From: Acidobacteriota bacterium
GTDB taxonomy: Bacteria > Acidobacteriota > Vicinamibacteria > Marinacidobacterales > Marinacidobacteraceae
DNA: 64,000 bases
Direction: 5' to 3'
Assembly: GCA_009840635.1 (NCBI GenBank)
Contig: VXNL01000063.1
Span: 56,743-120,742, forward strand
Shown here: positions 52,144 through 61,264 of the stretch, piece by piece
Position numbering within the stretch: position 1 is the first letter of the stretch
Layout of the letters: every line of letters begins with the position of its first letter
The notes under the pieces: model-generated
Told to the model about the DNA's origin: nothing
The model's input: only the letters and a program-made list of their open reading frames with translations
The model's database searches: none
Translations under genes and position numbers: made by a program

Positions 52144-53618
52144 GGCGAGGCCGCCCCGGTTACGCGCTCGCGGAGGAAATCGACGAAGTCCCCGGGTGGG
52201 CGGGTTCCGGTCTCACGGGCCGCCACTAGGTGCCGCCAGGCCCCCTCGTAGTCGTTCGCGCTCGCGAGCGCCATCGCCAGGTCGAGATGAACGGGACCGG
52301 ACTCGGGGCGCGACGCCAGCGAGGCGCGGAAGTGCGCGATCGCGTCCTGGACGCTCCCCTGCCTGGCCAGGATCTGACCGAGCTGGTGGTTCGCGACGGG
52401 GTTTTCCGGATCGGCCTCGACGGCGCGCCGGTAGAGCGGCGCCGCCTCGGCGATCCGGTCCCGGCGCGCCAAGACGATCGCCAGGTTGGTCAGCGTCCCG
52501 CTGTGGTCCGGCCAGGTCTCCAGGGTGGTGCGGTACTCCCGCTCGGCCTCGTCGAGCCTGCCCTGGTTCAGGAACATGTTGCCCAGGTTGAAGCGGGCCT
52601 CGGCCTTCTCCGGCGCGATCTCGAGCGCCCGCCGGTAGCGGACGATGGCTTCGTCCGCCTTCCCCAAGCGGGCGAGCAGGTTCCCCAGGTTGTAGTGGCC
52701 GTCCGCATCCTCGGGGTACGCCGCGAGCAGCGTCCGATAGAGCGATTCGGCCTTCGTCGGGTTCCCCAGCGCGTCCGCGAGGGCGGCCCGCCGCTGGTAG
52801 CCCATCGCCGAGACGCTCTCCTCGACAACCTCGTTCATGAAGGGGTCGTTCTGGAGCACTTCGCCGTCGCGCTGTCCCGCCCGCTGCGCGGCGGTTCGCG
52901 CGGCATCGGCGTTGCCGAGGCCGCGGTGGACCCGGGCGAGGAACGCATGGGGGGGACGGGCTTGGGGTTGGAGCGCCGCCGCGCGCTCCAGGTGCCGCCG
53001 GCTGGCGTCGAGGTCTCCGGCGGCCAGCGCGATGCGCCCCAACCCGAGTGCACAGGGAGCGCAGCGGCTGTCGAGGTCGGCCGCCTTCCGGTAGTGGGCC
53101 AGCGCCCCGTCCGTGTCGCCCGCCTGCTCCAGTAGCCGCGCGTGGAGCACCCGCGCGGGGGCATAGCCCGGAAACAGCGTGACGGCGCGCTCGGAGGACT
53201 CGAGGGCCGCCGCCGGGTCGCGGGTTTCGAGAAGCCGCGCCAGCAGATAGGGCCAACGGGATTCCTCGGAGTCCAGTTCGGCGGCCCGCTGGAACGCCGG
53301 AATCGCGTCCGTCTCCCGTTCGTGCGCGTAGAGGACCGAGCCGAGACGGCTCCAGGTCGTTCCGGAGCGGGGATCCGCGGCGACCGCCTGCCGGGCCTCG
53401 TCGATCTTCGCCCGGGCCCGCTCGTCCATCTCGCCGGCGGGAGAGCCGGGGACCTCCGCGAGGTCGAGCGTGGGAGGAAACGCCACCCGCGCCAGCAGGA
53501 GGCCTCCGAGCAGTGCGGCGCCGGCCGCGCCCCACGGCCAGAGGCGGGACTTTCGCTCACCAACCGCGCGCGCCGGGCCGCTTCCGGTTGGTGGGCGGCG
53601 TTTCCTGGTCTTGTTCAC
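52140..53618 (-). CDS. TPR-repeat membrane-anchored protein
   Basis: A 492-residue protein with one N-terminal helix (WPWGAAGAALLGGLLLARVAF) after a basic cytoplasmic stretch, then about ten TPR units (for example YNLGNLLARLGKADEAIVRY and FNLGNMFLNQGRLDEAEREY). The topology is N-in with a periplasmic solenoid. It heads the leftward unit with DUF885 and the three GGT-like genes. It may tether or organise periplasmic enzymes; that is inference. Confidence 0.88.
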   Translation of the reverse strand: MNKTRKRRPPTGSGPARAVGERKSRLWPWGAAGAALLGGLLLARVAFPPTLDLAEVPGSPAGEMDERARAKIDEARQAVAADPRSGTTWSRLGSVLYAHERETDAIPAFQRAAELDSEESRWPYLLARLLETRDPAAALESSERAVTLFPGYAPARVLHARLLEQAGDTDGALAHYRKAADLDSRCAPCALGLGRIALAAGDLDASRRHLERAAALQPQARPPHAFLARVHRGLGNADAARTAAQRAGQRDGEVLQNDPFMNEVVEESVSAMGYQRRAALADALGNPTKAESLYRTLLAAYPEDADGHYNLGNLLARLGKADEAIVRYRRALEIAPEKAEARFNLGNMFLNQGRLDEAEREYRTTLETWPDHSGTLTNLAIVLARRDRIAEAAPLYRRAVEADPENPVANHQLGQILARQGSVQDAIAHFRASLASRPESGPVHLDLAMALASANDYEGAWRHLVAARETGTRPPGDFVDFLRERVTGAASP

Positions 53619-53660
53619 GCGGACAGCGACGCCAGTTTACGGACTGACATAGCTGGCGGA

Positions 53661-53682
53661 GGGCGGCGCCGAAGCGCCGCCC
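53661..53682. terminator. Hairpin after TonB receptor 4
   Basis: A perfect 9-bp stem (GGGCGGCGC / GCGCCGCCC) with a CGAA loop starts 13 bases past the receptor stop. No U-tract. It resembles the hairpins after receptors 1-3. Confidence 0.6.
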
Positions 53683-53694
53683 CCCGAGCGTCTC

Positions 53695-56580
53695 CTAGAA
53701 CTGGAAGCGCACCCCGATGCGCACGATCCTCGGAGGCTCGATCGTGGCGGCCGTCAGGAATCGGTCCGCCAGACCGTACCGGAGCGACTGCACAGAGGTG
53801 GTCCGGTTGATGTTCGTCAGGTTGAACACATCCGCGATGATCCCGATGCGCATGTTGTCCCGGAACGGGAACTGTTTTTCCACCCGGAGGTCGACCTTGT
53901 TCCGGAAGTCGTGCCGGTAGGTGCCGCGCGGTACGCCGGCCACGTCCACGAAGCTCTCGACCACCATCCCCGGCACGTCGTCGCGGAAGAAGCGAACGGT
54001 GTAGGCGCCGAGCGCCGGGTCCGGAGCGAAGTTCTCGGGCGGTTTCAGGGGGAACCCGGTGACCGCCTGGTAGTAGCCGCTCAACAGGATGTCCCAGGGC
54101 AGCGTGTAGGTCGCCTGGAGCTTGAACTGGTACGTGGCGTCCAGATCCAGCGGCCCCTCGGCGTTGATCAGCGAGTTGGGGTTGTCGTAGATGGCGTGCC
54201 CGCCCCACGTCGAGCCGTAGCTGTTGCCGATGTTGCCGACGGCCTCGGCGACGTTCAGCGCGGCCATCAACTGCCAGCCGTCCTGCCAGCGGCGCCGGAC
54301 CACGAACTCGACGCCGTTGTAGTCCCGGAAGAGCGGTCCGTCCTGACCGGGATTCGTCAGGAAACGGATCCTGCCGGAACCCTGGAACTCGGGCCGGAGC
54401 GCGTAGATCGTCATCGGTGAGTTGTCGATGGGGTTCGTGACCGAGAGCGCGTTGTAGGCGCCGAAGGGCGTCCCGTCGGGCCCGATGCGGCCGATGTCGA
54501 TCGTCTCCATGATGTCCAACTCACGCTTGAAGATCCCGGACACCGAGAGCACGATGTTGTTCTCGAGTTGGTGCTCGATCCCGAAGTGGACCGAGTTCAC
54601 GTAGGCGTTCTTGAGGTCCGGATCGGCGCTCGAAGTGTTGGGCTGGATGCCGTCCCGGGTCAGTTCTCCCTGCTCGCCGTCCTGGAACACCAGGTCGCCG
54701 TTGTGGTCGAGCCACTCGTACTCGTGGAAACCACCGGACCGCGGCAGGATGATGAGCGTGTCCTGGTTCAGGAGCGGCTTGTAGTACCGCCCGTAGCTGG
54801 CCTTGATGGAGGTCCGCCCCTCCTCGCCCAGCGCCCACACGATGCCGGCGCGCGGCGCAACGGAGTTGAAGGTAATGAGGTCGCGGGTCTCATCGAGGAA
54901 GACCTCGGGGAACCAGCGTCCGCCGCCCGAACTCTGCCGCGGATACCAGCCTTCGGTGCGCTCCCAGCGGACGCCCAGGTTCACGGTGAGCGCGTCGCCG
55001 ATCGTCCACTGGTCCTGGACGAAGAAGGCGCCGCGGTTGATGTTCGTCTGCTGCAGGTTGATCGGGTAGTTCTGGAGCTGCACCCGGTGGGGTACCCCGT
55101 TGTTGAGGATCTGGATCACGTCTTCCCCGCCCGGGAAATAGAACTCGCGCTTGAACGGGGAGTGCTCCCAGTAGAGGCCGGTCTTGAACTCATGGGAACC
55201 GCCCAGCCCGGTCCGGAAATGGGAAAGCGTCAGGTGGGCCTGACGGATGTCCCGCGCCAGCGTGTCGCCGATGCCTCCGGTGAGACCCCCGAAGTTCTCG
55301 CCGGTCCCGATGTCCCGGTAGCCGATCTTGAAATCGGGGTTGTTCGGGTATTCCCGGTTGAAGGACTTCCACACTCCGTTGTACCGCGCCTCGAGGATGG
55401 TGTCCTGGCCGAGGAGCTGGGTCGCCTGCAGGTTCACGATCCGCTGGTTCCGGTAGAGGATGTCCCAGGTCTCGGGATGGTCGGCGTTCGAGAAGCTGGA
55501 AACGTTGCCCGGCCACTTGTCCTGGTCGCGGGTCGTGAAGGAGCCGCTGAACCGGGTGCTCCCGCTCAGTTGGGTGGTGAGCTTCAGGAAGGAGTGCGTC
55601 TGGTTCGTCTCGAAGGCCTGGTTGGGCAGGAAGGGCTCCTGCTGCTCCACTTCGAGCCGGCGGAGGTTCCCGAAGAACCAGGCGCGGTCGCGCATGATGG
55701 GTCCGCCGAACGTGCCGCCGTACTCCTGGTTCTTGAGGTTGCTGGTTGCCGCCGGAAGCGCTTCCTCGAGTTCGGCCGTCAGGTTGCTGGCCTCCGTCTG
55801 CTCGCCCTGGTAATAGCCGTTCAGCGTCCCGGAGAACTCGTTGCCACCGGACTTGGTGACGAAGTTGAAGACGCCGCCGAGCGACATGCCGAACTCGGCC
55901 GAGATGCCCCCGGTGGTCACCTGGACCTCCTCGATCATGTCGATCGGGATCTCGGTGGAGATGTAACCGACGGTGGTGTCGTTCATGCCCGCCCCGTCGA
56001 TGTTGAACAGGTTGTCGCGGGGTGAACTCCCGTGGACGGTCTGTGTGGGGGTGAAGGAGTACTCGCTGTCGAGCACGCCCGGCATCGAGACCAGCAGGTC
56101 CGAATAGGTGCGCCCCAGCGGGATGTTCTCGATCAGGTCCACGTCGAGGGTGCGCATCGCCTGGTTGCTCCTGACGTCCACGAGCGGCGCTTCACCGATG
56201 ACGGTCACCATCTCCTCGACCCCGGAGGGGGACAGGGTGGCATCGAGCCCGATGTCGTTTCCGGCGTTGACCACCACGCCCTCGAAGGTCACGGTCTGGA
56301 ATCCCGCGAGTTCGACCGTCACCGTGTAGGTGCCGGGCGAGAGCAGCGGGACGCGGTAGTCGCCCCGGGCCCCGGTGACCCGGCTCTCGGTCTGGATGTG
56401 CGACGGGCTCGTGAGGGTCACCGTGGCGCCCGGGATCGCAAGCCCCTGGTCGTCGGTGACCTCGCCGTAGATCGTTCCGGTCAGTTCCTGCGTGAAAGCG
56501 GTTCCCGCCCCCAGCAGGAGCGCGAGGCCCAGGACCAGCGCCGGACACGACCGACTGGCCGTAAATCGTTGCAGCGTCAT
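53695..56580 (-). CDS. TonB-dependent receptor 4, Oar/SusC-like
   Basis: A 961-residue receptor. ATG 56580 has GGAGGG upstream and starts a signal peptide (ALVLGLALLLGAGTAFTQ). It has an Ig-like regulatory domain (GEVTDDQGLAIPGATVTLTS), a plug (TVIGEAPLVDVRSNQAM, NIPLGRTYSDLLVSMPG) and a barrel ending PPRIVRIGVRFQF. The upstream region contains the second copy of the 87-base conserved block. It lies downstream of an S9 peptidase gene in the same direction, but 394 bases separate them, so it has its own promoter. Peptide uptake is a reasonable guess from its neighbours. Confidence 0.9.
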   Translation of the reverse strand: MTLQRFTASRSCPALVLGLALLLGAGTAFTQELTGTIYGEVTDDQGLAIPGATVTLTSPSHIQTESRVTGARGDYRVPLLSPGTYTVTVELAGFQTVTFEGVVVNAGNDIGLDATLSPSGVEEMVTVIGEAPLVDVRSNQAMRTLDVDLIENIPLGRTYSDLLVSMPGVLDSEYSFTPTQTVHGSSPRDNLFNIDGAGMNDTTVGYISTEIPIDMIEEVQVTTGGISAEFGMSLGGVFNFVTKSGGNEFSGTLNGYYQGEQTEASNLTAELEEALPAATSNLKNQEYGGTFGGPIMRDRAWFFGNLRRLEVEQQEPFLPNQAFETNQTHSFLKLTTQLSGSTRFSGSFTTRDQDKWPGNVSSFSNADHPETWDILYRNQRIVNLQATQLLGQDTILEARYNGVWKSFNREYPNNPDFKIGYRDIGTGENFGGLTGGIGDTLARDIRQAHLTLSHFRTGLGGSHEFKTGLYWEHSPFKREFYFPGGEDVIQILNNGVPHRVQLQNYPINLQQTNINRGAFFVQDQWTIGDALTVNLGVRWERTEGWYPRQSSGGGRWFPEVFLDETRDLITFNSVAPRAGIVWALGEEGRTSIKASYGRYYKPLLNQDTLIILPRSGGFHEYEWLDHNGDLVFQDGEQGELTRDGIQPNTSSADPDLKNAYVNSVHFGIEHQLENNIVLSVSGIFKRELDIMETIDIGRIGPDGTPFGAYNALSVTNPIDNSPMTIYALRPEFQGSGRIRFLTNPGQDGPLFRDYNGVEFVVRRRWQDGWQLMAALNVAEAVGNIGNSYGSTWGGHAIYDNPNSLINAEGPLDLDATYQFKLQATYTLPWDILLSGYYQAVTGFPLKPPENFAPDPALGAYTVRFFRDDVPGMVVESFVDVAGVPRGTYRHDFRNKVDLRVEKQFPFRDNMRIGIIADVFNLTNINRTTSVQSLRYGLADRFLTAATIEPPRIVRIGVRFQF

Positions 56581-56974
56581 GTTGTTTTTGCCCTCCTGTG
56601 GGGATGTGGTGGAACGGACGATTACCGGCGCGGTAGGGCGGCGCGTACGCACCTCCGCCCCACGTTGCACCGGGAAAAGCTGCGGGAAGCAGCTAAACGG
56701 GGGTTAGCGGGCAGGGGGAATCCGGCATCGGTACAGACGGATCGAATCGTCCGCATCGGCATGCCGTCTCCCTTGCCTGAGGCACGTGCCAGCGAAACCC
56801 ATCAGACCGCCCGGCCGCATCCGCCGTCAAACGTGACACCCGGTCTTAAGTCCTTGAAAACAGGACGATACCAGAGAATGTCACTAAAACGTCATAGTTT
56901 GGTAACTTACTTGTAATATACAACTGCCCGCAGTTCGTATAGGCACGAACGGCTCCCGGGATGGAGAGCCGGCG
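56581..56974. other. Upstream region of TonB receptor 4
   Basis: A 394-base region without a supported gene. The part from 56850 to 56940 is markedly AT-rich (TTGTAATATACAA and TAGTTTGGTAACTTAC). It includes the conserved block at 56798-56884 and an inverted repeat GTTCGTATAGGCACGAAC (56934-56951) just past the S9 peptidase stop, possibly that gene's terminator. Confidence 0.6.
56798..56884 (-). promoter_or_regulatory. Conserved upstream block of TonB receptors, copy 2
   Basis: Gap-free match to 40528-40614 at a constant offset of 16270 bases, with strings CCCATCAGACCGCC, CGTCAAACGTGA, TAAGTC-TTGAA and GTCAC. It lies 218 bases before the receptor 4 start. In the frame that reads through the other copy there is a stop here, so the block is not obviously coding. 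Confidence 0.7.
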
Positions 56975-59035
56975 CTACTTCGCCAGGTGGCGCTCGAAGA
57001 AGTCGGCGCTCCGGCGGAAGACCTCCAGCCAGTTGTCGTGGCGGAGGAAGCCGTGCACCTCGTCGGGGAAGATGAGGAGTTCGTGCTCCACTCCCAGTTC
57101 CCGCAGCTTCTCCACCAGCTCGATGGTCTCGTTGAAGGGCACGTTCCGGTCGTCGTCACCGTGCACGAGCAACACCGGGGAACGCCAGCCGTCCACGGTG
57201 GCGAGCGGTGAGGACTCGAACGCCAGCCGCGCCGCCTCCGGGTGGTGAGTCGGCTCGTAGCTCGGGTTGAAACCCTGGATGGTGCGGTTCCAGTCGTGGA
57301 CGCCGTGGATGTCCACCCCGGCGGCGAAGAGGTCCGACGCCCGGGAGAGTCCCATCGCGGTCAGGTAGCCGCCGTAGGAGCCGCCCCAGAGGCCGATCCG
57401 GCCGCCGTCCACGGCCGCCATGTCGGCCAGGGTGCGGCCCGCCCCGAGCACGTCCTGGTGCTCGGCGGCGCCGCTCGCCCCGTAGTTGAGCGCCTCGCGG
57501 AACTCCATGCCGTAACCGGTGCCGCTCCGGTAGTTCACCGAGATCACCGTGAAACCGCGGCTCGCGAGGTACTGGTGGAAGGCGTAGCAGTTCGAGTAGT
57601 AGCCCATGTAGTGCCAGCCCAGCAGCATCTGGCGGCGCGAGCCGCCGTGCAGGAAGAGCACTCCGGGACCCGGTGAAGCCGAGCCTTCCGCGGGCCGGAA
57701 GAGCTGGCCGTGGATCTTCATGCCGTCGGCCGAGGCGAAGACCACCGGTTCCGGGTCCACCATGTGCTCGAGCGGGAAGTCGGCCGGGAAGGCCTCCGGC
57801 GCCAGGGCGCGCGCCTCGCCGCCGGTCTGAACCATCGGCTGGAGCGGGCGGCGCCCGTCGCCGCCGAGAAAAGCGACGCCGCCCTGGACGGCGACCGGCA
57901 GCGTTTCGACGCCGGTCCCGGAGGTCAGGGCTTCGGCGGCCGATCCGGCGGTGAGGCGCCAGAGGTGGCGGCGGTCGATGTCCCCCTGGTTGGTGGCGGC
58001 GATGAGGCCCCCCTGTCCGTCGCGGACCGCGTACTCGATCTCGAAGGTCCCGGAGGTCAGTGCTTCCGGCTCCCCGCCCGCGGCCGATACCGCGTAGTAG
58101 TGCCGGTAGCCGGTGCGCTCCCAGGGAAAGAGGATGCGGCCGTCATCCGTCCAGTGGAGCTGGTCGGGGGAGGCGGTGCCCGAGAAGACGCTTCCCTTTC
58201 CGGGCTCCGCACGGAAGACCTCCCGGCTGGTTCCCGGGTTCTCCACGGAAGCCACCCGGATGCTCCAGGGAGGTCCTTCCCGGCTCGGAACGAACAGGAA
58301 CCGCTCGAGCACCGGCGGCGTGCGCAGGAACGCCACTTCGCTACCGTCGGGCGAGAAGGCGGGCGAGCCGTCGCGGTCCACCGCCGGATCCAGGTAGTGG
58401 ACGGTCTTCGCCCCGAGGTCGTACACCCCGACGAAGGAGTGCGCCCCCCGCGAAGACACGAACGCGAGCCGCTCGCCGCCCGGGGAGAGGCGCAGGTTCC
58501 CAAAGGAACCCCGGCCGTGAATGAGCTGCTCGGGTTCGGCATCCGCATCCAGACCGACCCTCCAGACCCGGCCGCGCCGCACGAAGAGCACGGCGTTGCC
58601 GTCCGCGGTGAAGAGGGGGGAGGCGGCCGGCTCCGTGATGCGGCGGGGTTCCCCGCCCTGGTCGATGACCCAAAGCGCCTGCTCCACTCCCGCCGGATCG
58701 CTCGTCGGGTTCGGAAGCTCGCCGGCCCGGTTGGGGCCGTCCCCGCGGACGAAGGCGATGTGGCGCCCGTCGCGGCTGAACGCGAGGCTGTGGATGGTTG
58801 TCCCGTCGTCGCCCTCGAAGGCGGTCAGGCGGCGTCCTTCGAAGCCGGGAGCGTCGGCCACCCAGACGTTCCGCGCACCGCGCTCGTCGAACACCCAGGC
58901 GACGCGCGAACCATCGGGAGACGCGGTCAGGCTCGTCGGAAACGGGGCCGAGAAGACCTGCTCGAGGGTGAACTGGGCCTCGGCCCCGGACGCGCCGAGG
59001 ACCGTGATCCAAAGGAGGACGGCGATCTGTCGCAT
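56975..59035 (-). CDS. S9 family (DPP/acylaminoacyl-peptidase-like) serine peptidase
   Basis: A 686-residue secreted peptidase with a signal (VLLWITVLGASGAEAQ); AAGGAG precedes ATG 59035. A WD-like propeller (LTASPDGSRVAWVFDERG and similar) covers about residues 30-420. The hydrolase domain carries Ser in GLWGGSYGGYLT, Asp in HGDDDRNVP and His in PDEVHGF. Enzymes of this group release dipeptides or acyl-amino acids from peptides. It begins 11 bases after the P450 stop, so the two are probably cotranscribed. Confidence 0.92.
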   Translation of the reverse strand: MRQIAVLLWITVLGASGAEAQFTLEQVFSAPFPTSLTASPDGSRVAWVFDERGARNVWVADAPGFEGRRLTAFEGDDGTTIHSLAFSRDGRHIAFVRGDGPNRAGELPNPTSDPAGVEQALWVIDQGGEPRRITEPAASPLFTADGNAVLFVRRGRVWRVGLDADAEPEQLIHGRGSFGNLRLSPGGERLAFVSSRGAHSFVGVYDLGAKTVHYLDPAVDRDGSPAFSPDGSEVAFLRTPPVLERFLFVPSREGPPWSIRVASVENPGTSREVFRAEPGKGSVFSGTASPDQLHWTDDGRILFPWERTGYRHYYAVSAAGGEPEALTSGTFEIEYAVRDGQGGLIAATNQGDIDRRHLWRLTAGSAAEALTSGTGVETLPVAVQGGVAFLGGDGRRPLQPMVQTGGEARALAPEAFPADFPLEHMVDPEPVVFASADGMKIHGQLFRPAEGSASPGPGVLFLHGGSRRQMLLGWHYMGYYSNCYAFHQYLASRGFTVISVNYRSGTGYGMEFREALNYGASGAAEHQDVLGAGRTLADMAAVDGGRIGLWGGSYGGYLTAMGLSRASDLFAAGVDIHGVHDWNRTIQGFNPSYEPTHHPEAARLAFESSPLATVDGWRSPVLLVHGDDDRNVPFNETIELVEKLRELGVEHELLIFPDEVHGFLRHDNWLEVFRRSADFFERHLAK

Positions 59036-59046
59036 GGGAACGCTCC

Positions 59047-60306
59047 TTACCTGGGGACGAGCCGCACCGGCAGGTGCTTGACCCCGTGGATGAAGTTGGA
59101 ACGGAGGCGGTCGGGCGGGCCGTTGAGTTCGACGGCGCGCACCCGGCGGAAGAGTTCCTCGAAGGTGACCCGGACCTCGAGGCGGGCGAGCCAGGCGCCG
59201 AGGCAGACATGCCGCCCCGCCCCGAAGGCCAGGTGCGGATTGGGGCTCCGGCGAATGTCGAACCGCTCGGGTTCCGGGAAGGCCTCCGGATCGCGGTTCG
59301 CGGCGATGTACCAGAGGACCGCCTTGTCCCCCCGGCGCAGCGGGGCGCCGTCGAGGTCGAGGTCCCGCGTGAGGGTGCGCCGGAAATGCATGGTCACCGA
59401 GGTCCAGCGGAGGATCTCCTCGGTGGCCGACTCGAAGAGGCCGCGCTCCCCGGCAGCGGCGTCCAGCGCGGCCCAGGCGCCGGGGTGATCGAGCAGCGCC
59501 AGCAGGCCGTGCGAGATCGTGTGGCGGGTGGTCTCGTTGCCGGCGACGATCAGGAGCAGGAAGAAGTTCTGGAACTCCAGCTCGGTGAGTGGGCGGCCGC
59601 CGGCGTCCTCGGCCAGCATCCCGGAGATGATGTCGTCGGCGGGCCGCCGGAGACGCTCCTTCCGGATATGGCTCGCGTAGTCGAAGACGGCGCGGGCCGC
59701 CGGGCTCCGGAACGGCAGCAGGCGGAACTCCTCGGTGTCCACCTGGTCGATAACCGCCATCGAGAACTCGGGGTCCGCGTTCGAGATCAGCGCGTCGCCC
59801 CACTCCACGAGTTCGCCGGCGTCCTCCTCCGGCACCCCGAGGATGCGGCAGAGCATCCGGATGGGAAGTTCCCGGGAGACGTCCTCGACGAAGTCCAACT
59901 CGCCGAGTTCGAGGGCGCGGTCGAGCACCTGGGCGGCGAGATCGCGCACCGAAGCCTCGTAGGTGGCGATGGATTTGCGGGAGAAACCCGCCCCCACCAG
60001 CCGCCGCAGGCGGGCGTGCTCCGCCCCGTCGTACTCCATCATCGTCCGCCGGGCTTCGAGCTCGTCGACGCCCAGCTCTTCGAGGCGAATGCCGCGGGCG
60101 CAGGAGAAGTCCCTCGGGGTGGAACTCGCGTGGAATACGTGGGCGTGGCGGGTGAGCGCCCAGAACCCGGCGCCGTCGGTCTCGTTCACCCAGCAGGGGG
60201 ACCCGTGCTCGCGCATCCGTGCGAAGAGGTCCCACGGCACCCCCTTCGTGTAGGTGTCGTGCGAAACGATGGCCTCGAAACCGCCGTTCCGCCCGTTCGC
60301 CGTCAC
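59047..60306 (-). CDS. Cytochrome P450 (AGNETT type)
   Basis: A 419-residue bacterial P450. GTG 60306 gives a typical N-terminus (VTANGRNGGFEAIVSHDTY); the open frame upstream runs into the G/C homopolymer as poly-glycine and is not real protein. The I-helix is IVAGNETTRHT (253-263), K-helix EEILR, and haem loop AFGAGRHVCLGAWLAR with Cys368. This is the standard oxygen-activating set, unlike the P450 at 17481. The style resembles bacterial steroid- and terpene-hydroxylating P450s, but the substrate is not certain. It precedes the S9 peptidase and is divergent from the FAH-family gene. Confidence 0.92.
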   Translation of the reverse strand: MTANGRNGGFEAIVSHDTYTKGVPWDLFARMREHGSPCWVNETDGAGFWALTRHAHVFHASSTPRDFSCARGIRLEELGVDELEARRTMMEYDGAEHARLRRLVGAGFSRKSIATYEASVRDLAAQVLDRALELGELDFVEDVSRELPIRMLCRILGVPEEDAGELVEWGDALISNADPEFSMAVIDQVDTEEFRLLPFRSPAARAVFDYASHIRKERLRRPADDIISGMLAEDAGGRPLTELEFQNFFLLLIVAGNETTRHTISHGLLALLDHPGAWAALDAAAGERGLFESATEEILRWTSVTMHFRRTLTRDLDLDGAPLRRGDKAVLWYIAANRDPEAFPEPERFDIRRSPNPHLAFGAGRHVCLGAWLARLEVRVTFEELFRRVRAVELNGPPDRLRSNFIHGVKHLPVRLVPR

Positions 60307-60350
60307 CGCCCTGATGGTACGTCGGACCGGGAACGGTGGCACGACGGCTT

Positions 60351-60375
60351 GGAACGCCGGGCTCCAGACCGGCAC
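60351..60375 (-). repeat. Degenerate copy of the dispersed repeat next to the homopolymer
   Basis: GGAACGCCGGGCTCCAGACC then GGCAC resembles GGAGCGCCGGCCTCCGGCCGGCATC with several changes. It touches the G/C homopolymer that follows, which fits a repeat-linked assembly problem. Confidence 0.45.
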
Positions 60376-60441
<66 letters not shown>

Positions 60442-60532
60442 ACGGCCCGACCCCAACCAGTCAGGCAGCGCACGGAACCGCAAAAGACAACGCGGGCCGC
60501 TTCCCTGACCTACGGTAGGCTCTCCCGTTCCG

Positions 60533-61264
60533 ATGAACCCGAGCAAGATCGTTTGTGTTCATCTCAACTATCGCAGCCGGGTCGAGGAGTTCGGAGCACG
60601 GCTTCCGAAAGCGCCAACCTACTTCCTGAAGCCTCCCTCCGCCCTGATCCGGAGCGGTGAACCGGTGGTCCGCCCGCGGGGCTGCCGTTACCTGAACTTC
60701 GAGGGAGAAATCGTTGCGGTGATCGGATCGCGCTGCCGGGGAATCGAGCCCGCAGACGCCGGGCGCTTCGTCGCCGGCTACACCGTCGGCAACGACTTCG
60801 GGCTGCACGATTTCCGGGACACCGACGCCGGTTCGATGCTCCGCGTAAAGGGCGCCGACACGCTCTGCCCGGTGCTGGAACCCGTGGTTTCCGAGTGGGA
60901 TTTCCACAGGCGCGGGATCCGCACGCTGGTGAACGGCGAGGTACGGCAGTCGGGAAACACGGACGAGATGCAGTGGGATCCGCACTACCTGATCGCGGAC
61001 ATCGCGCGGACCCACACGCTGCTCCCGGGTGATCTGGTCTTCACCGGCACCCCGGCCGGTTCGCGTCCGGTCGAGCCGGGGGACGAGGTCGCGGTCGAGG
61101 TGGATGGCTTGGGGCGGCTCGAGAACCCGATCGTGGCCGCGGAGTGGGGGATTCCCGAGGGCTACGGGGCGCAGCCGACCGAGTCCGAGGAGGTGCGGTC
61201 CACAGCGCTCGGCGGCGACTGGGAGTTCCGGGGGATCCGTTCCCCCAGAGCGGCGGCGCGATGA
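60533..61264 (+). CDS. Fumarylacetoacetate hydrolase family protein (HpaG-like)
   Basis: The 243-residue protein covers the FAH catalytic domain. LNYRSRVEEFGARLPKAPTY and FLKPPSALI match HpaG-type isomerase/decarboxylases. Metal ligands are the glutamates of LNFEGEIVAVIG and Asp in GYTVGNDFGLHDFR; VFTGTPAGSRPVEPGD is the usual C-terminal loop. HpaG acts after HpaD in homoprotocatechuate breakdown, and an HpaD-like gene lies at 15805. Its stop overlaps the start of the PuuD-like gene (ATGA), so the two are translated together. Confidence 0.88.
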   Translation: MNPSKIVCVHLNYRSRVEEFGARLPKAPTYFLKPPSALIRSGEPVVRPRGCRYLNFEGEIVAVIGSRCRGIEPADAGRFVAGYTVGNDFGLHDFRDTDAGSMLRVKGADTLCPVLEPVVSEWDFHRRGIRTLVNGEVRQSGNTDEMQWDPHYLIADIARTHTLLPGDLVFTGTPAGSRPVEPGDEVAVEVDGLGRLENPIVAAEWGIPEGYGAQPTESEEVRSTALGGDWEFRGIRSPRAAAR

